The notes beneath the pieces were generated by a model that saw only the letters and a list, made by a program, of their open reading frames with translations, made no database searches and was not told where the DNA came from. From NCBI GenBank assembly GCA_900073065.1, contig FJOG01000006.1:974881-1038880 (forward strand): 64,000 nt of DNA, in the 5' to 3' direction. Of the stretch, positions 37,177-49,116 are shown piece after piece; positions within the stretch are counted from its first letter, which is position 1; the number at the start of each line of letters is the position of its first letter. Both the position numbers and the translations under genes were made by a program. The DNA is from Phialocephala subalpina (Eukaryota; Ascomycota; Leotiomycetes; Helotiales; Mollisiaceae).

Positions 37177-37551
37177 TAATATCCAGCAGCTGAGGGACCT
37201 TGGATTGGTCTGCCCTTCGTTTGCGATTTGAACCTCGTTATGATAAAAGTTGAGGACGAAACATGAATGTTCCACCTTTCGGACATTGTAGGACAGCCGA
37301 AATGGAGTCTCGCTAACAGCATGATTTTTGAGGTCGTCTTTTCAAAGCGATCAAGAAATGCTGCTATGCACGCCGAAAGGAAGAAGTGAGTCATTTAGTT
37401 GAGCTACGTATTTAACCATGCTTCTGTACGTAAGCAGGCGTATACGCCTAGTTTCTCTTCCTTGAAATTATTCCTCTGCTTGCTTGTTTGAACTTGGATG
37501 TCATTTACTCTTCCCATCTGCGTTTCTTTGATACCAATTCAGTCATTCATT
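37177..37551. other. Intergenic, no gene seen
   Basis: 375 bases between the F-box-like gene and the broken kinase-like gene. The frame of the latter is open upstream to 37498, but the ATG at 37552 (TATGGGCACTCC) fits the family start better. Confidence 0.4.
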
Positions 37552-38698
37552 ATGGGCACTCCAATAGACCATCTCCCTCTTCCACTTACGAACGAGTCCA
37601 TCATTGCCCTAATAGAATCAATTAGCCTACCCAAACCTCTCTCGAGCTCCTCTGCCAAAGTCACAGCAGAATACCACTCCATCTATATGCTCTCGTTACC
37701 TACAGGAGACCATAAAAATCTCGTTCTCAAAGTCTCCGGGCCTCACATCCCCAAAATCAAGACGGAAAATGAAGCAGCAATAATGTCCTGCGTCTCCCAA
37801 AATACAACAATTCCCATTCCAAACGTCATCGCCTACGACTCCTCAACCTCGAATCCTCTGAATCACGAATACATCATCCTTTCTCGATCACCTGGCGAGA
37901 CATTAGGAGACATCTACCATACCCTCTGTAAAGAAAAAAGTAGACAGCATCCTCGAGCAAATCCTTACAATCCTCCTTCAACTTCATGCCCACTCCTGGA
38001 CTTCTATCAGCGACCTAACGTTCAACGCAAAGTCCGACATAATCCCCAGCCCCACCCTCGAAGAAATATTCTAGCAAATCCCCGATATTGAGAAATACTT
38101 TCCAGGAGAGAATTTTTCTACGCTCAACATCTGGGGTCCGTTTCCTACGTATGTAGACTATATATCCGCCCACATCAAAAGTGCATCTACGCTATCCAGA
38201 ACTACGAAAGCTTGGAATCTATGCGATATCTTGTTCCTAGACTTGAGGCATTCATCATTGCTTTAGAAGAGAACGCAGAAGAGTTAGATAAAGTGAAGCT
38301 AAAACCAACACACAAAGACCTCCATTCCGCCAATATCCTCTATTCCCGCTCTTCTGGAAAGATCACTGCTATTCTGGACTGGGTATTCAGCGGTATTGTC
38401 CCATTCACGCGTTGGAATCCTACCAATGCCTTCCTAGCCGTACCACCATTCCACGATGCCGAAATGTTAGTCGAGAAACGAAGATTGCAAGAGAGGTTGG
38501 TTCAAGAAGAAGTGTGAAGCGAAGGGAGCGAAGATACTAGAGGATGCAGAGTTCAGTAGTAAGAAGCAAGAAATAATGCAGATGGTGCAGAGCTATTTAA
38601 GGGCGATTATCGAAGTGACGCTGAGGGGGCAGAGGAAAGAGATGGTGAGTGGGTGGAAGCAGACTGTGGTGGGAGGATTGATAGAACTTGGTGTATAG
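37552..38698 (+). pseudogene. Aminoglycoside/choline-kinase-like phosphotransferase, broken
   Basis: The pieces of one APH-type kinase lie in order but in alternating frames. Frame A gives MGTPIDHLPLPLTNES... to LGDIYHTLCKEK. A shift at the A-run 37934-37939 leads into VDSILEQILTILLQLHAHSW. An in-frame TAG stops it at 38072. A second shift at about 38177-38181 returns to frame A with the Brenner-type catalytic motif THKDLHSANILY and ILDWVFSGIVPFTRWNP. Another shift at about 38505-38515 is needed to reach the family's C-terminus (KGAKILEDAEFSS...), ending at 38698. Four independent lesions, none matching intron signals, make this a pseudogene. Intact relatives are common fungal kinases of unknown substrate. 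Confidence 0.8.
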
Positions 38699-39530
38699 AT
38701 CTTCCCTAAATGCAAAACTTTAACTTCTCTTAACAAGATTGACTTCAAGTACCTCTCATGTGACCCAAACACGCCCCGCAAATCCCCCGACGCATCTCTA
38801 TCTCGCCGACAAAAAAATGAAGCTATCCCCACCTCCCCGCTAACCCGCAAACCCCTATATAAATTTATATAAGCAAAACGCCATCACGAGGTCACGACAG
38901 CGTGCCACTTAGCTTGTGGTTCAGGTCAAGTTGTGTTTCCGAGGTTGGAATGATACGCCTGGCCCGAGCAGTTAAGTAACAAGTCTGCGCACGCCATACA
39001 GAGAGAGGTTACCCGACTGCCCCCACGACCGACCAAATTTGACAGAGATTAGACCCCGATCAATATAGCAATACATTGGTCGGGGTTGAACTTTACAATG
39101 TTTTCTAACATTCTGTCTTTTTTGACCGCCTTTTTGCGTGTCGAATAGATTTTTCTGCGGTTCACTTGAAGAAGCTCGCTTATGAAGGGGGAAAGTGAAC
39201 CGCTTTTGCAGGCGTTTACTTGAGCTAGTACGCGATATCGGAAACACCAAGGAAAGCAGAGAAGAAAGGCAAGAATTTCAGAAAGGTGATCCATTCTGCG
39301 GCCACATTGTGGCTATGACTACAGAAAGCGAGCTGGCATCCTAGTTTTTTTTGGTTTTGAGAATAGCTCAAGTGCCACCTCCGATGATGCTCTTTCTGAC
39401 CACGCGCCCAAAGTCAATCTTTCAGCTTGAGGCTTGAAGTACCTCTCTGGCGAGGTCTGACATTGGGACGATCTTCCCGAGACGTGTGACGGTCGGTATA
39501 CCGTCCACACAATCTACATTCCTCCTCCTC
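38699..39530. other. Intergenic, no gene seen
   Basis: 832 bases between two converging genes. Only short minus-strand open frames without domains; no tRNA or repeat recognised. Confidence 0.45.
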
Positions 39531-40853
39531 TTAGCCATTGGGTCTCATTGGGCCAGCTGCCTGCACAAAATCTTAGCTTGAGTCCGTCCATACCACCAAA
39601 AAGACTTACAAGCAACGAGTTCAATGTTTACTCATATCGATAACGTTAAGAGTACTTACACGATAGAATTTCTGCTTGTTCCCCAACCTCTCCAAACCAG
39701 CCCGGTATTCATTCTTGGCTCTGACTTCTGCTTTAATCATTTTCTTCTCTACCGCCATCAACGCTCTCTTCTGCAGTTCCGACACGCCAACCATCCCCAT
39801 CTCTCCTCTCGCCGGTCTTATAGCGACTTGTCGACTAGTGTTCCTGCTCCCCTCTCCTTGTTCCTCGCTACCCTCGCCTGACTCTGTGCTGTCTTCAATA
39901 GCCAATCTTTCTGTAGATTTGCCACGAACAGGAGTGCGTTGGCGAAAATACCGAGCTTGTGAACGATGACCAAGAGTTCTACCAGACGGGAGATGAAGCT
40001 CATTGTCGTCTGACACAAGGATTTTCGGTTTATCCTCTTTCGCGTCTGCGTCAAGATCTTCATCCTCGATATCTGAAGCGACCTCATAGAAGTCCTCGTA
40101 CTCAGATCCTGGCTCCGGATTCAGTTTGCAATGTCCTTTGCTCATCATGTGAGCTCGAGCTGCTTCTGCGGAGTTCTTTGTTGAGCCGCAGTATAGGCAT
40201 TCGTGGAATTGCGAGATGACGGTGGAGAGATATCCTAGGAATGTCTCGACGTCGATGAGGAACTCTTGGTCGGGGATGAAGAGGCCATGTCTTTTCTGCA
40301 TATGGGTGACGTTGAGGTCGAGTGACTTCGAGTCGAATGCGCAGAAGAGGCATTTCGAGGGAACGAATTCGACAGTTTCAGAGGTGGATGCTTCTGTGGG
40401 CTCCTCGGATTCGAGCGTGATGCGTTCCATGGAAGCTGATAAGTCATCCTTCGCTTCTAACCTAGCCACTTCTTGTGCGTGGCCTTGTGATTTGAAATGA
40501 TTCTGGTATGCTGTGTGATTGAGAAAGGTCTTCTCGCAAATAGTACATGATTTCTGAAATGCTGAACTGGCGATCGCTTCTGCTGTTGTCGACTCTTCTC
40601 TTATGGCTAGGACTTGGCCGTTGTATACTTCAGCAGAAATGAGCGGTAATGAAGCAAAATGTCGCTTGAGGTTATAGACGCTGCAGGATAATGGTTAGGT
40701 ACTGAATAGGAATCAAGGAGGACATCCATCTTACTGCCAGTCGCTCTTGGTATGAGCTCGTTGCTGAAGGTTGGTCTCGAATTTTGCCTGACAAGCATTG
40801 CATGTGAACGAAGATGAAGCAGATGCTGATGCCGACGATGTGCTTGCATCCAT
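39531..40853 (-). CDS. REI1: 60S ribosome biogenesis factor REI1
   Basis: Three exons (40853-40735, 40680-39660, 39560-39531) give 389 aa. Four Cys2-His2 fingers are visible: CNACQAKFETNLQQRAHTKS continuing DWHVYNLKRH, then CTICEKTFLNHTAYQNHFKS, CLFCAFDSKSLDLNVTHMQK and CLYCGSTKNSAEAARAHMMS. The hallmark KSDWHVYNLKRH is rebuilt only by the first splice (CA|C). The C-terminus ends NKQKFYRAAGPMRPNG; its last ten codons are a separate exon. Rei1 acts in the cytosol to recycle Arx1/Alb1 from pre-60S subunits and inserts its C-terminus into the exit tunnel. The frame extends upstream to 40922, but MDASTSS is the better start. Confidence 0.93.
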
Positions 40854-41566
40854 GATTACGGAAGTTGAGAAATTTTCTTCAAAGGAAAGACTGAAGCAAG
40901 AGAATAGAAGCAAAAACTCCAAGGGTATCCTCGATCAATTAAGTGATAGCTGTTGAATTGAACAACTCGAACAGATAAGACACGAGGTCTTTATAAACTA
41001 CCTTCAGCACTTGCTGCGCATACCGAAATAAACTCAAAGCATGCAGTGTACTAGGAAGGAGATTTACGGAGTCATTGAGAGGGACAATCCTGAGGATGAT
41101 GCTAAGTGACTCATGTATCAAGATCAGGCTTATCGACGGCTCAGACAGGCAGGTGCTGAATGTCTGTCCAACCAGTCCTTCCCACTGTAAAGCATAGAGC
41201 GTCCCTCTGCACAGCGTGCAAGAATGCCGGTTCGGATGTGCGAGCATGCGATTGAGGCGATGAGAGATAATGAGTGTGCGTTCCTGACTCACAAACTAAT
41301 GTAGCCTCAATTGAGCAGTCGTGATTGGACAATTCGCACAACAATTGAACAAACAGTCATCCCTCGAAAACAAGGAATCCGAGGCTTAGCTTCCATTTGA
41401 TTGTGCTTCGGAATTTGGGACATTGTTGGATAATGGACCTTGCAACTAATGTTTGTCTCGGGAGGTTGTGGAGAAGGAAGGCTGAGATTTCCCCACGAGG
41501 CTCGCCAAAATTTGTTTGGACATCGAGAGCCTGAGAGTTGTGAAAACATGCCATAACACAGCAATC
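40854..41566. promoter_or_regulatory. Divergent promoter region REI1/RRF1
   Basis: 713 bases between divergent starts. Overlapping minus-strand open frames (40939-41715) have no domain, and one overlaps RRF1 exon 1. Confidence 0.45.
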
Positions 41567-42485
41567 ATGCCTCCAAGAATACCAATTCGTGCAAACGCAC
41601 TTAAAAAACTCGCCCATAGACCAGCTGATCTGGCTGAACGTTCTGTAATGTGAGAATCGCCAACTTCCTCAATTGAACAAAACTGACCATGCCACAGCAC
41701 ACGACCTATTTTCACACCTCTCTCCCGTCCTCAAAGCCTGCCACTACAACCCTACAAAACCAGCAGACACTTCTCCTCAAACCCAATCCTCTTCAAAAAA
41801 GGAAAAGGCAAAGCAGACCCCAAAAAAGAAGACGAAGCCCCCCTCGAAGCCGAAGACCCATTCGATTTCTCCACGCTGAACGTCGGAATCGAGAAAGTCC
41901 TCGAGAAGCTTAAGAATGACCTTTCGAAACTACGAACAGGAGGAAGGTTCAATCCGGAAGTGTTAGAAAATCTGCGGGTGCATTTGGTTAAAGATAGTAA
42001 AGCCAGTGAGAGGTTGGGGGATTTGGCTCAGGTGTTGCCGAAAGGGGGGAGGAGCTTGATGGTTTTGGTGGGGGAGAAGGATGTGAGTGTTTTGTGATAT
42101 GAATAGGAGTGAGGGAGGTGCTAATGGAGTATAGCATGTCAAGCATGTTATGTCTGCGATTCAAGGGTCGAAAGACTTGAATCTGACACCAGTGGTTGAT
42201 GCGCAGAATGTATCACAGCTAAACGTCCCAATTCCACCACCTACGAAAGAGTCAAGAGATGCTGCTCTTGCAGCAGCTAGCAGGGTTGGAGAGCACGCCA
42301 ATACAGGAATTAAGAATGCGAGGGCATCTATGCAGAAGAAACTACGAGCTATGGAGCTGAAGAAGACGGCACGAATTGATGATGTGAAGAAGGCGCATAA
42401 GGAAATGGAGAAAATCACCGAGAAGGGGCATGGTGATGTCAAGAAAGCTGTTGATGCTGCTCGGAAGACTATGGAGCAGGCTTGA
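41567..42485 (+). CDS. RRF1: Mitochondrial ribosome recycling factor
   Basis: Three exons (41567-41649, 41698-42082, 42135-42485) give 272 aa. The first ~60 residues are Arg/Ser-rich without acidic residues after the first splice (MPPRIPIRANALKKLAHRPA..., TSRHFSSNPILFKKGKGK), a mitochondrial targeting sequence. The RRF domain follows: IEKVLEKLKNDLSKLRTGGR, LNVPIPPPTKESRDAA and a three-helix-bundle second half (MQKKLRAMELKKTARIDDVK). The factor splits post-termination mitoribosomes together with a mitochondrial EF-G. An A/C-rich stretch in exon 2 is open in all three frames; only this frame joins exon 1 and the RRF domain. It converges on the next gene with 63 bases between stops. Confidence 0.93.
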
Positions 42486-42548
42486 GATGTGTATTCTACA
42501 AAAGTTTTATACAGTGTACAATAGACCCCTATCTTGTATACATCTAAA

Positions 42549-43642
42549 TCATAGTGTGGCCTTCGGTTTTCTAGGAGCCTTTTGGATGCTTGGTAGCATA
42601 TGCTGTGGTAATAGAGATCGCAGCTTTCTCTCGAATTTCCCTGCATCGTCTGGCAGGTAAGTCTCATTCCGTCGTACCATCTGCCTCGCCAACCCAAGAA
42701 CATTCCCAGCCTCCGGTGTTCCTGGCGCTCTATACTGCCCTGCAACCCATTGCCTCATAATATCACTCTTCGCATTCTCAGACAAGCTCATAAACTTCCT
42801 ACTGCCCTGCAAATCCTCCGTAAGACGCTTCTGCTCTGCATCCTCAAACAACGTCCCCAATCCCTCCTCCATCCTCGCAAGATGAAAAGAACCATGCTGA
42901 AATGACGGGTCCTTATTATCCGTAGCAACCATCATCCTATTCACAATCGACTCATGAATACCCCTAGGACTCGACATTACAGCTGGTCCATACTTGGCCA
43001 AGCTCTCTTTGGATGTTTCCGGGATATAGTTTGCTGGGAAACCTCCATCTCTCATGGCAAGATATGCTAACTCTTCCTCGGAATAGGATTCAGGGATGAA
43101 GGCGTCGGCGTCGACCTTTTCTCTTGGGGCCCTCTTCTCTTTTGGTCCACCTCGTCGTGCTCCCCGTCCACGTCCCCTTGCTCCTCTTCCACGAGCACCG
43201 CCTCGACCTCGAAATCCGCCACCATGAGCACCTGGAGGTCCTCTACCTCGAGGGGCAAACCCCCCTCTTCCCCCCCCATAATCGTGGGTGTTGTCGACTC
43301 GGCGAATCGTGAAGGTTGGTGGTGGTTTAGCTGCTAAAGAGCGAGCGTCGATGCCGCGAGCTGGTGTAGGGGCAAGTGATGAGACTTCTTTGAATGCCTC
43401 TGCTGATCTCTGGGTTCGTGATATCCTTGGCCCATCTGTATTGTTCCATTAGCACCAGTATCCAATTAATGTCCAAGATATTATGAATTGTAGGGAATTA
43501 ACGAACCATTATCCTCTGCACTCATCGAAGCAGACAGGGAGAATTGCCTCAACGAAGCCGCAATCCCATCCGTAACCCTCGCAAAATCACTTGCTAGAGG
43601 TCTCCCTCGACCAATGGCCGAGTGGACATGCCATTTATACAT
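42549..43642 (-). CDS. RG-rich, probably mitochondrial protein of unknown function
   Basis: Two exons (43642-43507, 43435-42549) give 340 aa. The first exon (MYKWHVHSAIGRGRPLASDF, then ARVTDGIAASLRQFSLSAS) looks like a mitochondrial presequence. Exon 2 begins DGPRISRTQRSAEAFKEV and carries a ~45-residue tract of RGRG/GGARGRGARGRG (RGG box), then a KEKRAPREKVDADAF acidic-basic switch. A folded C-terminal domain of ~200 residues follows (GGFPANYIPETSKESLAKYG, FHLARMEEGLGTLF, KSDIMRQWVAGQYR, LRSLLPQHMLP). I do not recognise the family. The combination of presequence, RGG box and position between RRF1 and CDC26 makes a mitochondrial RNA- or ribosome-associated role plausible, but that is inference. 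Confidence 0.78.
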
Positions 43643-43944
43643 TTTGTCGTTGAACGTTGTAGATCTTGAAGTCTGAATGTCCGTAAACCGGATGGTGAAT
43701 GAAATTTATTGCTGCCTCATTTGCTGCCTTACAGCCTTGTCCCGAAGGCTAGCCTGGGAGCTTCACTTCCATTGAAAGCTCCCTTGCAAACATTGAATTC
43801 CCCACCTCTGTCACAGTCACAACAACGAAATCCCAAACACACGAAAGCAGACCTCGCCATTCTATAATAGCTTTTTCCTACGGAAAGAATATATCCACGA
43901 TCTCATCTTTTCCCAAGAACAATCCCACAACAAAACTGCCCACC
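43643..43944. promoter_or_regulatory. Divergent promoter region
   Basis: 302 bases separate the start codons of the RG-rich gene (minus) and CDC26 (plus). No specific site is recognised. Confidence 0.45.
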
Positions 43945-44205
43945 ATGCTCCGCCGTAAACCAACAGCAATCACTTTGACCACAGAGGACATCGCCATCTA
44001 CGAAGACGCGCGCGCACGAGAAGCACAAGAACGCGAGCAAGCAGCTCATGAAGCAAGGATGCAAGTACAACAAGGCATGAATACGAATCGCCAGAGCCAA
44101 AATAGGGATCCGAATGATGAGTTGCGACCCCATCCTGGAGCACGCGCGCAGGTTAAGACGAGGGAGGAGAGACTGGGGCTTACGGGTCAGAGCTCTAGGG
44201 GTTGA
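43945..44205 (+). CDS. CDC26: Anaphase-promoting complex subunit CDC26
   Basis: A single exon of 86 aa. It opens MLRRKPTAITLTTEDIAIYE, the strongly conserved N-terminal motif of Cdc26/APC12 that threads through the TPR subunit CDC16 and stabilises it. A charged, Gln/Glu-rich helix follows (DARAREAQEREQAAHEARMQ), and the C-terminus is basic (REERLGLTGQSSRG). Size and layout fit fungal Cdc26. The subunit supports APC/C assembly, the ubiquitin ligase that triggers anaphase. Confidence 0.85.
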   Translation: MLRRKPTAITLTTEDIAIYEDARAREAQEREQAAHEARMQVQQGMNTNRQSQNRDPNDELRPHPGARAQVKTREERLGLTGQSSRG

Positions 44206-44634
44206 GGAATAAGTGGAAGTAGTCACAAGTGCTTGGGTTTTGGATCACCGATTGAAGAAAGGACAGGCACGAGAAGGGCACGACGGGCACATATCACCAA
44301 AGACCGAGAGATGTATTGACGATCTTTGTTCCTCGATCTTTCGGAAGTCCATATCACCAATACCCAGACGAGGCGAGCTTGCACTCAGCGAAGCACCGGC
44401 CTGTCTGCTCACTCATTCTGCTTCTCTACCACAACCACCATATCGTATCACTCCACCACATCCACCCAGATGCGTAACAAAGCCACCATTTCTTCCTATC
44501 AGACACAAACTACGATACCGGAACTCGAAAGAACTACCGAATGAATCCATCGTCTTCCCTGACGGTTTGTTTTCCCATTACGCCTTTTCGCTAAATGCAA
44601 TGCAATGACTATGTGCCGAGATGCCGAGTATTAT
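44206..44634. other. Intergenic between converging CDC26 and TAF2
   Basis: A 131-codon plus-strand open frame lies at 44213-44608 but shows no domain. It starts seven bases after the CDC26 stop and reads like 3' UTR. No other feature. Confidence 0.45.
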
Positions 44635-47600
44635 CTATGAGGGGGAAGTTGGACTGGGAGTCGATTTAGGCTTAAAGTTCAACTTCAACTTAACGATCCG
44701 AGAGTTTTTCTCAGGTGTTGCAGCTACTTCAACTGCTGATGCCGGTGGTGCAGCTGGCAAAGGTTTGCGCTCTGAAGCCGAGCCACCAGGCAAAGGCTTA
44801 CGCGCAGTCTTGTCGGGGAGAGGGGTGCGTGCTGAGCCATCTGGAAGAGGCTTTCGAGCAGGCTTTGGGGGAGTGGGTGCTGCGGGGGATGATGCAAAAG
44901 GCTGTGATGTGGGAACAGCAGTAATGGTGCCGCCTGAGAGGGTGCCATTGGAGAGTGTTGATGAAGGGCTAGGTGTGATGGATGCTCTTGGGCCAGGTGA
45001 AGGTGAAGGTCGGGACGAGGGTGACGAGCTCTTCGCCGAAGAGGACTTAATCCGATGCTGTGCTGGGTTGGGAGGCAAGCTCTCAATGGCCTTCACCTTG
45101 GTAGTGTTGATTGGGAGTTTCAGGATCTTTCGAGGACGCTCTTCAAAGCTCGGGGTCCGATCTGGTGCAGGTCGCTTAGGAGGCTTCATCGCACCACCAA
45201 GGATAATCTTTGGTGGAGCTGGCTTAGGCGTTGGCGGAAGAACAGGCTTCGCTACATGGGCTGAGGCTAATGCTGAGGCTGATGAAGTATTCGAGAACGA
45301 GAGCTTAATCGGCATAGCTGGTCTTGGCGCTGGAGGCACCACGGTCAGGAGTGGCTTCGATGGCTTGGTGCGGAACTTCTCCGTCTTTGTGAAGTGAAGA
45401 ATTCCCTAGAACAGTTAGTAATGACTATTTAAATGCATGGAGAAACATACCTTGCCAAGATGCTTCACTTCCCAGATGCGAGGATACTCTAATTTGATGA
45501 TCAGAGACTCAACCGCATCGCAAAGAACGAAGCAGATGTCCAGTAGATCACTCTGCTCGTGTACCCCAATCACAGGCGACTTGACAGCGTTCCACAAAGC
45601 ATCCTTGAAAGCCTGATTGTCCTTCAACTCATCCTTGAGAGCAGCCAAAGCGCCTTCAATCGTAGTTGTTCGTGCAATGTCTGCTTTGCGCTTGTCGATG
45701 AGTGCGGCGGTATCTTGCTCCATAATCAGGTCACCGTCATGTGCTCCATCCACATCCATAGCTCCTCCGTTCAATGCGTCCCCACCATTTGTAAGTGCTT
45801 TCTGTTGGGGAGCTTGCGCCGGCTCGCTAGGCTTATTCTCCCCGAATGCCATTGAGGCGAGGCCATAGCAAAAGACTTCGAAAATGTGACTGCGGGTATA
45901 TGGCGAAGAATCTGTGCTCATGACATTCAGAAGAAGTGTACTGACGGCATTGTTCGCCAGGTAGCCAAGCTCGACAAGGGACTTGAATGACTTGATACGG
46001 ATGCGGTCTGCTGTGCCGTCATGCAAATACTGAGCGAACTCGAGAGGGTCCACAGGAATGACTTTGGCTTTCATAAGTCGCATCTTGCAGTCGAGAATAG
46101 TGACAGTGAAGACGTTCTGATATGAGTTGATCCACTCATCCATGCGACGGTAGCGATCGAGCTCATCCAAGACGGACTTCTTGAATTCATCGGCCTCATG
46201 GTCCTCATCTTCTTCGTCATTGAATTCAAGCACATTGCTGGCGTCCTTGACTGGAATCAAAGAATCTGTAAGGCATGACAAAAGATTTGCCAACTTGAAG
46301 TTGTCGGAATACTCGTTGCTGGTATTATCGTTGAAGCGAAGCATGTCGAGCAGGAAATGCCTAGGATCCTTCGGACAGTTTCCCTGGGTATCGCGGATCT
46401 TGGATAAAGACTTGCAAATGGCCATTTCCACCTTGTAGGACTTCTTATCGCTAAAGTCATTGGGCTTTGGTGTCTTGCCACCAGGGTAGCAGAAGAATTC
46501 TTGATAGGCCTTCTCAAGATGCTTTAGACCAACCCAGTTGCAAATCGCGGTAGCATGAGTCTTGAGATATTGCGCAGCCATCGTACGGATCCCGTGGAAG
46601 TATCGATCGTCCATTAAAGTTCTGACCAAGAATGTCGCCACGAGAGGATGTGAGTTCATGTTGCCAAGGTACAACATCGAGTCTTGTTGGGCCACAACAT
46701 CCCGATCTTGCTGAAGCTGCGAGACGTACATATATGCAGGCATCGCCATGAATTGCTTCTCGCAAAGCCATTCAAAGTCTGCATCGATTCGAATCCATTC
46801 GTAAGACTCTTGGTCCATTCTCTGCTCAGTATCGGCATCCCAATCTTGCAAACCCCACTCCTTCATATCACTTGGGCTAGAAAGCACATCTCCCAAGCTG
46901 TAGTACAAAGCCTCTTCCCCGCCATCCGCATTGATCTCAACACCTGCGTTCATGCGTTCCTTTTGTCTTCTGCTTCGCTTGAGACGCTTGTACTTGGTGT
47001 TGTATGGAATCTCAATCTTCTGTGTGCCTTCCTGGATGTGAACAATATGCTCATAGGGGGTACCATCTGCCTCGTGAATTCGAATAGTCAAAGGTCCAGT
47101 AAAGACAGGTTGTAGCTCTGCAGCATAGACACCGTGAATGTCCTCCTTGAACTCCCGCATAAATGAGTCCTTCTCTAGCATACGTTGGGTAGGAAGAGTG
47201 TCTTGCTTCTGGCTGATGGTCATCTCAATGCAGAGTCTTTTCTTATTGAACTTTTGGCTGATAGAAAAACGTGGACATCCAGCACCAAGAATCCATTGGT
47301 TCCAAAAAGGCTCGGTCTGTCGGTATTTGGTGGTCTTTTCACAAAGTCGACGGAAGCCTTCGGTTGAAACAACACTGTCTATAGACGTACCCGTATTGGC
47401 CGAGGTGATCATCTTTGAGATAACCCGTGAAATTCCTGCAGACCCTGAAGCCTTGACGATGCGCTTGTCCAAGATAAAGATCACCAACGGCGCCTTTAAT
47501 TCCATAAATTCAAGCTCGAAAGCTCCAAGATGCAGGACCTCTCCAATGGCATACAGAGATGGCCTATCAATATCCAACTCAACCAGTCGATCTGAGAGAG

Positions 47601-49116
47601 TCTTTTGGCGGAAAGCATACTCGTTGTGACCGCAGAGAGATCTCATGAAAATGCCAGTCATGAAATGCGAGAGGCCAACTGTAACCCATCGGTCAACACG
47701 GGCATTTGGAATGATGCTGACACCGATCCATTGACTGGCGATGGCATGAACAAGGGTTCTGGTGACCTCCGGCTCGGGATCAATGATGTCTTCTCCGAAT
47801 AGGAGTCTACTGCTGCATAGTGATAGAGATGCTGCATCCTCTGTATCTGCAACTTGATCGTCGACGAAGACAAATCGACACTCCGTGAAAGGATAACCAC
47901 CTAAGTTGAGCATAAAGTAGTCGAGAGCATGAGCCATAGGAGTACAGGTGTACCGAACTTCATCAGTACGACCCGGGAGACAATACCCTGTCACAGGTAC
48001 GGTCTGTCCTTGCCCCAATTTCTCATCGTCCTCAACCTCTCGGAACTCGGACAGGTCGACCTGCTCAAAGGGGCCAATGGCGAAGCCGATGTGCTGTGGA
48101 GCAACGATACTGCCGCAAAAGAACGACACGATCTTCTTTGAGCTGTCGTCCAAGTCCGTAGTCTCATTCATCAGCTCGCCTGAGCAAATGACGGTCATAT
48201 CCAGAAGCTTCTCCTCGTCACTCAAAGGTGCCTCGTACTCTTCAGCACTGGCGACTGGGCTTGCCAGACCCTTTCTTGCCAAAGTAGCCTGCAGACTGCG
48301 AGTCTTTGGGGGTGCTGGACGTCTCTTCAGTGCATCTCCTAGTGTCCGCGAGCACTTGATCCTGATCTCCCATGTACAACGCATAGCAGGGTCGTCGATG
48401 CAAGGAAAGATACACGAGGCAGTTCCAGAATCCATAGAATGCCTAGTGTAGACGTGGGGAAATCTCGCATCGCCCTCGTTCACACCAACAAAGTGTAGCC
48501 CGTCTCTGAAATTCTTCGCCGTGAAGGATATGCTAATAACCAAAGGCTGAAATCTAGAAGACTGCTCTGCTGCCGTCTTGGGGGTCAACGTGGTCGCCGA
48601 CTGTGGTACGTTGGTTCCCTCCAGTGCAACGGAAGACACTCTCGCAGCTGATGCTCCTATTGCTCTGGAAGTGACCGCGCTCGCCGCATTGTCAGAGAAA
48701 GGATCCACCTCTTCGATCCTGACATGCTTGGGAATTGTGATCTCTAGAGGTCCGTCCGCCTTTCGATTGTCTGTCAGAGGTAATATTCTGTCCCGTTGCA
48801 TGCCATATTGCTCTCCACTCCAGGCGTGAGCTGGCGGAATGGTCAAGGCCTCCATAGGGTCCTCATACTCAAAATGCGCCGGGCTGTCATTGACCGTAAC
48901 TCCACCACGGGGTATAGCACATTGGCGAGCATCGATCTTCAGTATTCGGAGGTCTTTTGTCTGGGGTAGGATTGTAATCTTGACGCGTCCGGTCAAGCTT
49001 TGTGTGGAGAAGTCGACGTCGAGCTCAACCTCTTGATGTGATACAACGAAGCCGTATTCGGGCACCTTGGAAGGCGAAGAACCTTGGGTCTCCATGTCTA
49101 GGAGTACGCCAGGCAT
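44635..49116 (-). CDS. TAF2: TFIID subunit TAF2
   Basis: Two exons, 49116-45451 and 45405-44635, with one 45-nt intron, give 1478 aa. The first ~1000 residues have the M1-aminopeptidase fold of TAF2. Visible are the N-terminal beta-domain (GFVVSHQEVELDVDFSTQSL), IFPCIDDPAMRCTWEI and, where the zinc site would be, LVHAIASQWIGVSI instead of HExxH with its downstream Glu, so it is catalytically dead as in all TAF2. A HEAT-like repeat region follows. The second exon is a Pro/Ser/Lys-rich tail with repeats of RKPLP and ends KLNFKPKSTPSPTSPS. TAF2 binds the initiator element within TFIID together with TAF1. Alternative frames through the Pro-rich tail on the plus strand are shadows. Confidence 0.95.

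Noticed and set aside
38881..39000. Possible tRNA or 5S-like fragment near GAGCAGTTAAGTAAC
   Set aside because: No cloverleaf, no B-box and no 5S helix could be formed.
44213..44608. 131-codon plus-strand open frame after CDC26
   Set aside because: Reads like 3' UTR, no domain, no conserved motif.
44621..45397. 258-codon plus-strand Gly-rich frame
   Set aside because: Exact antisense of the Pro/Ser-rich TAF2 tail.
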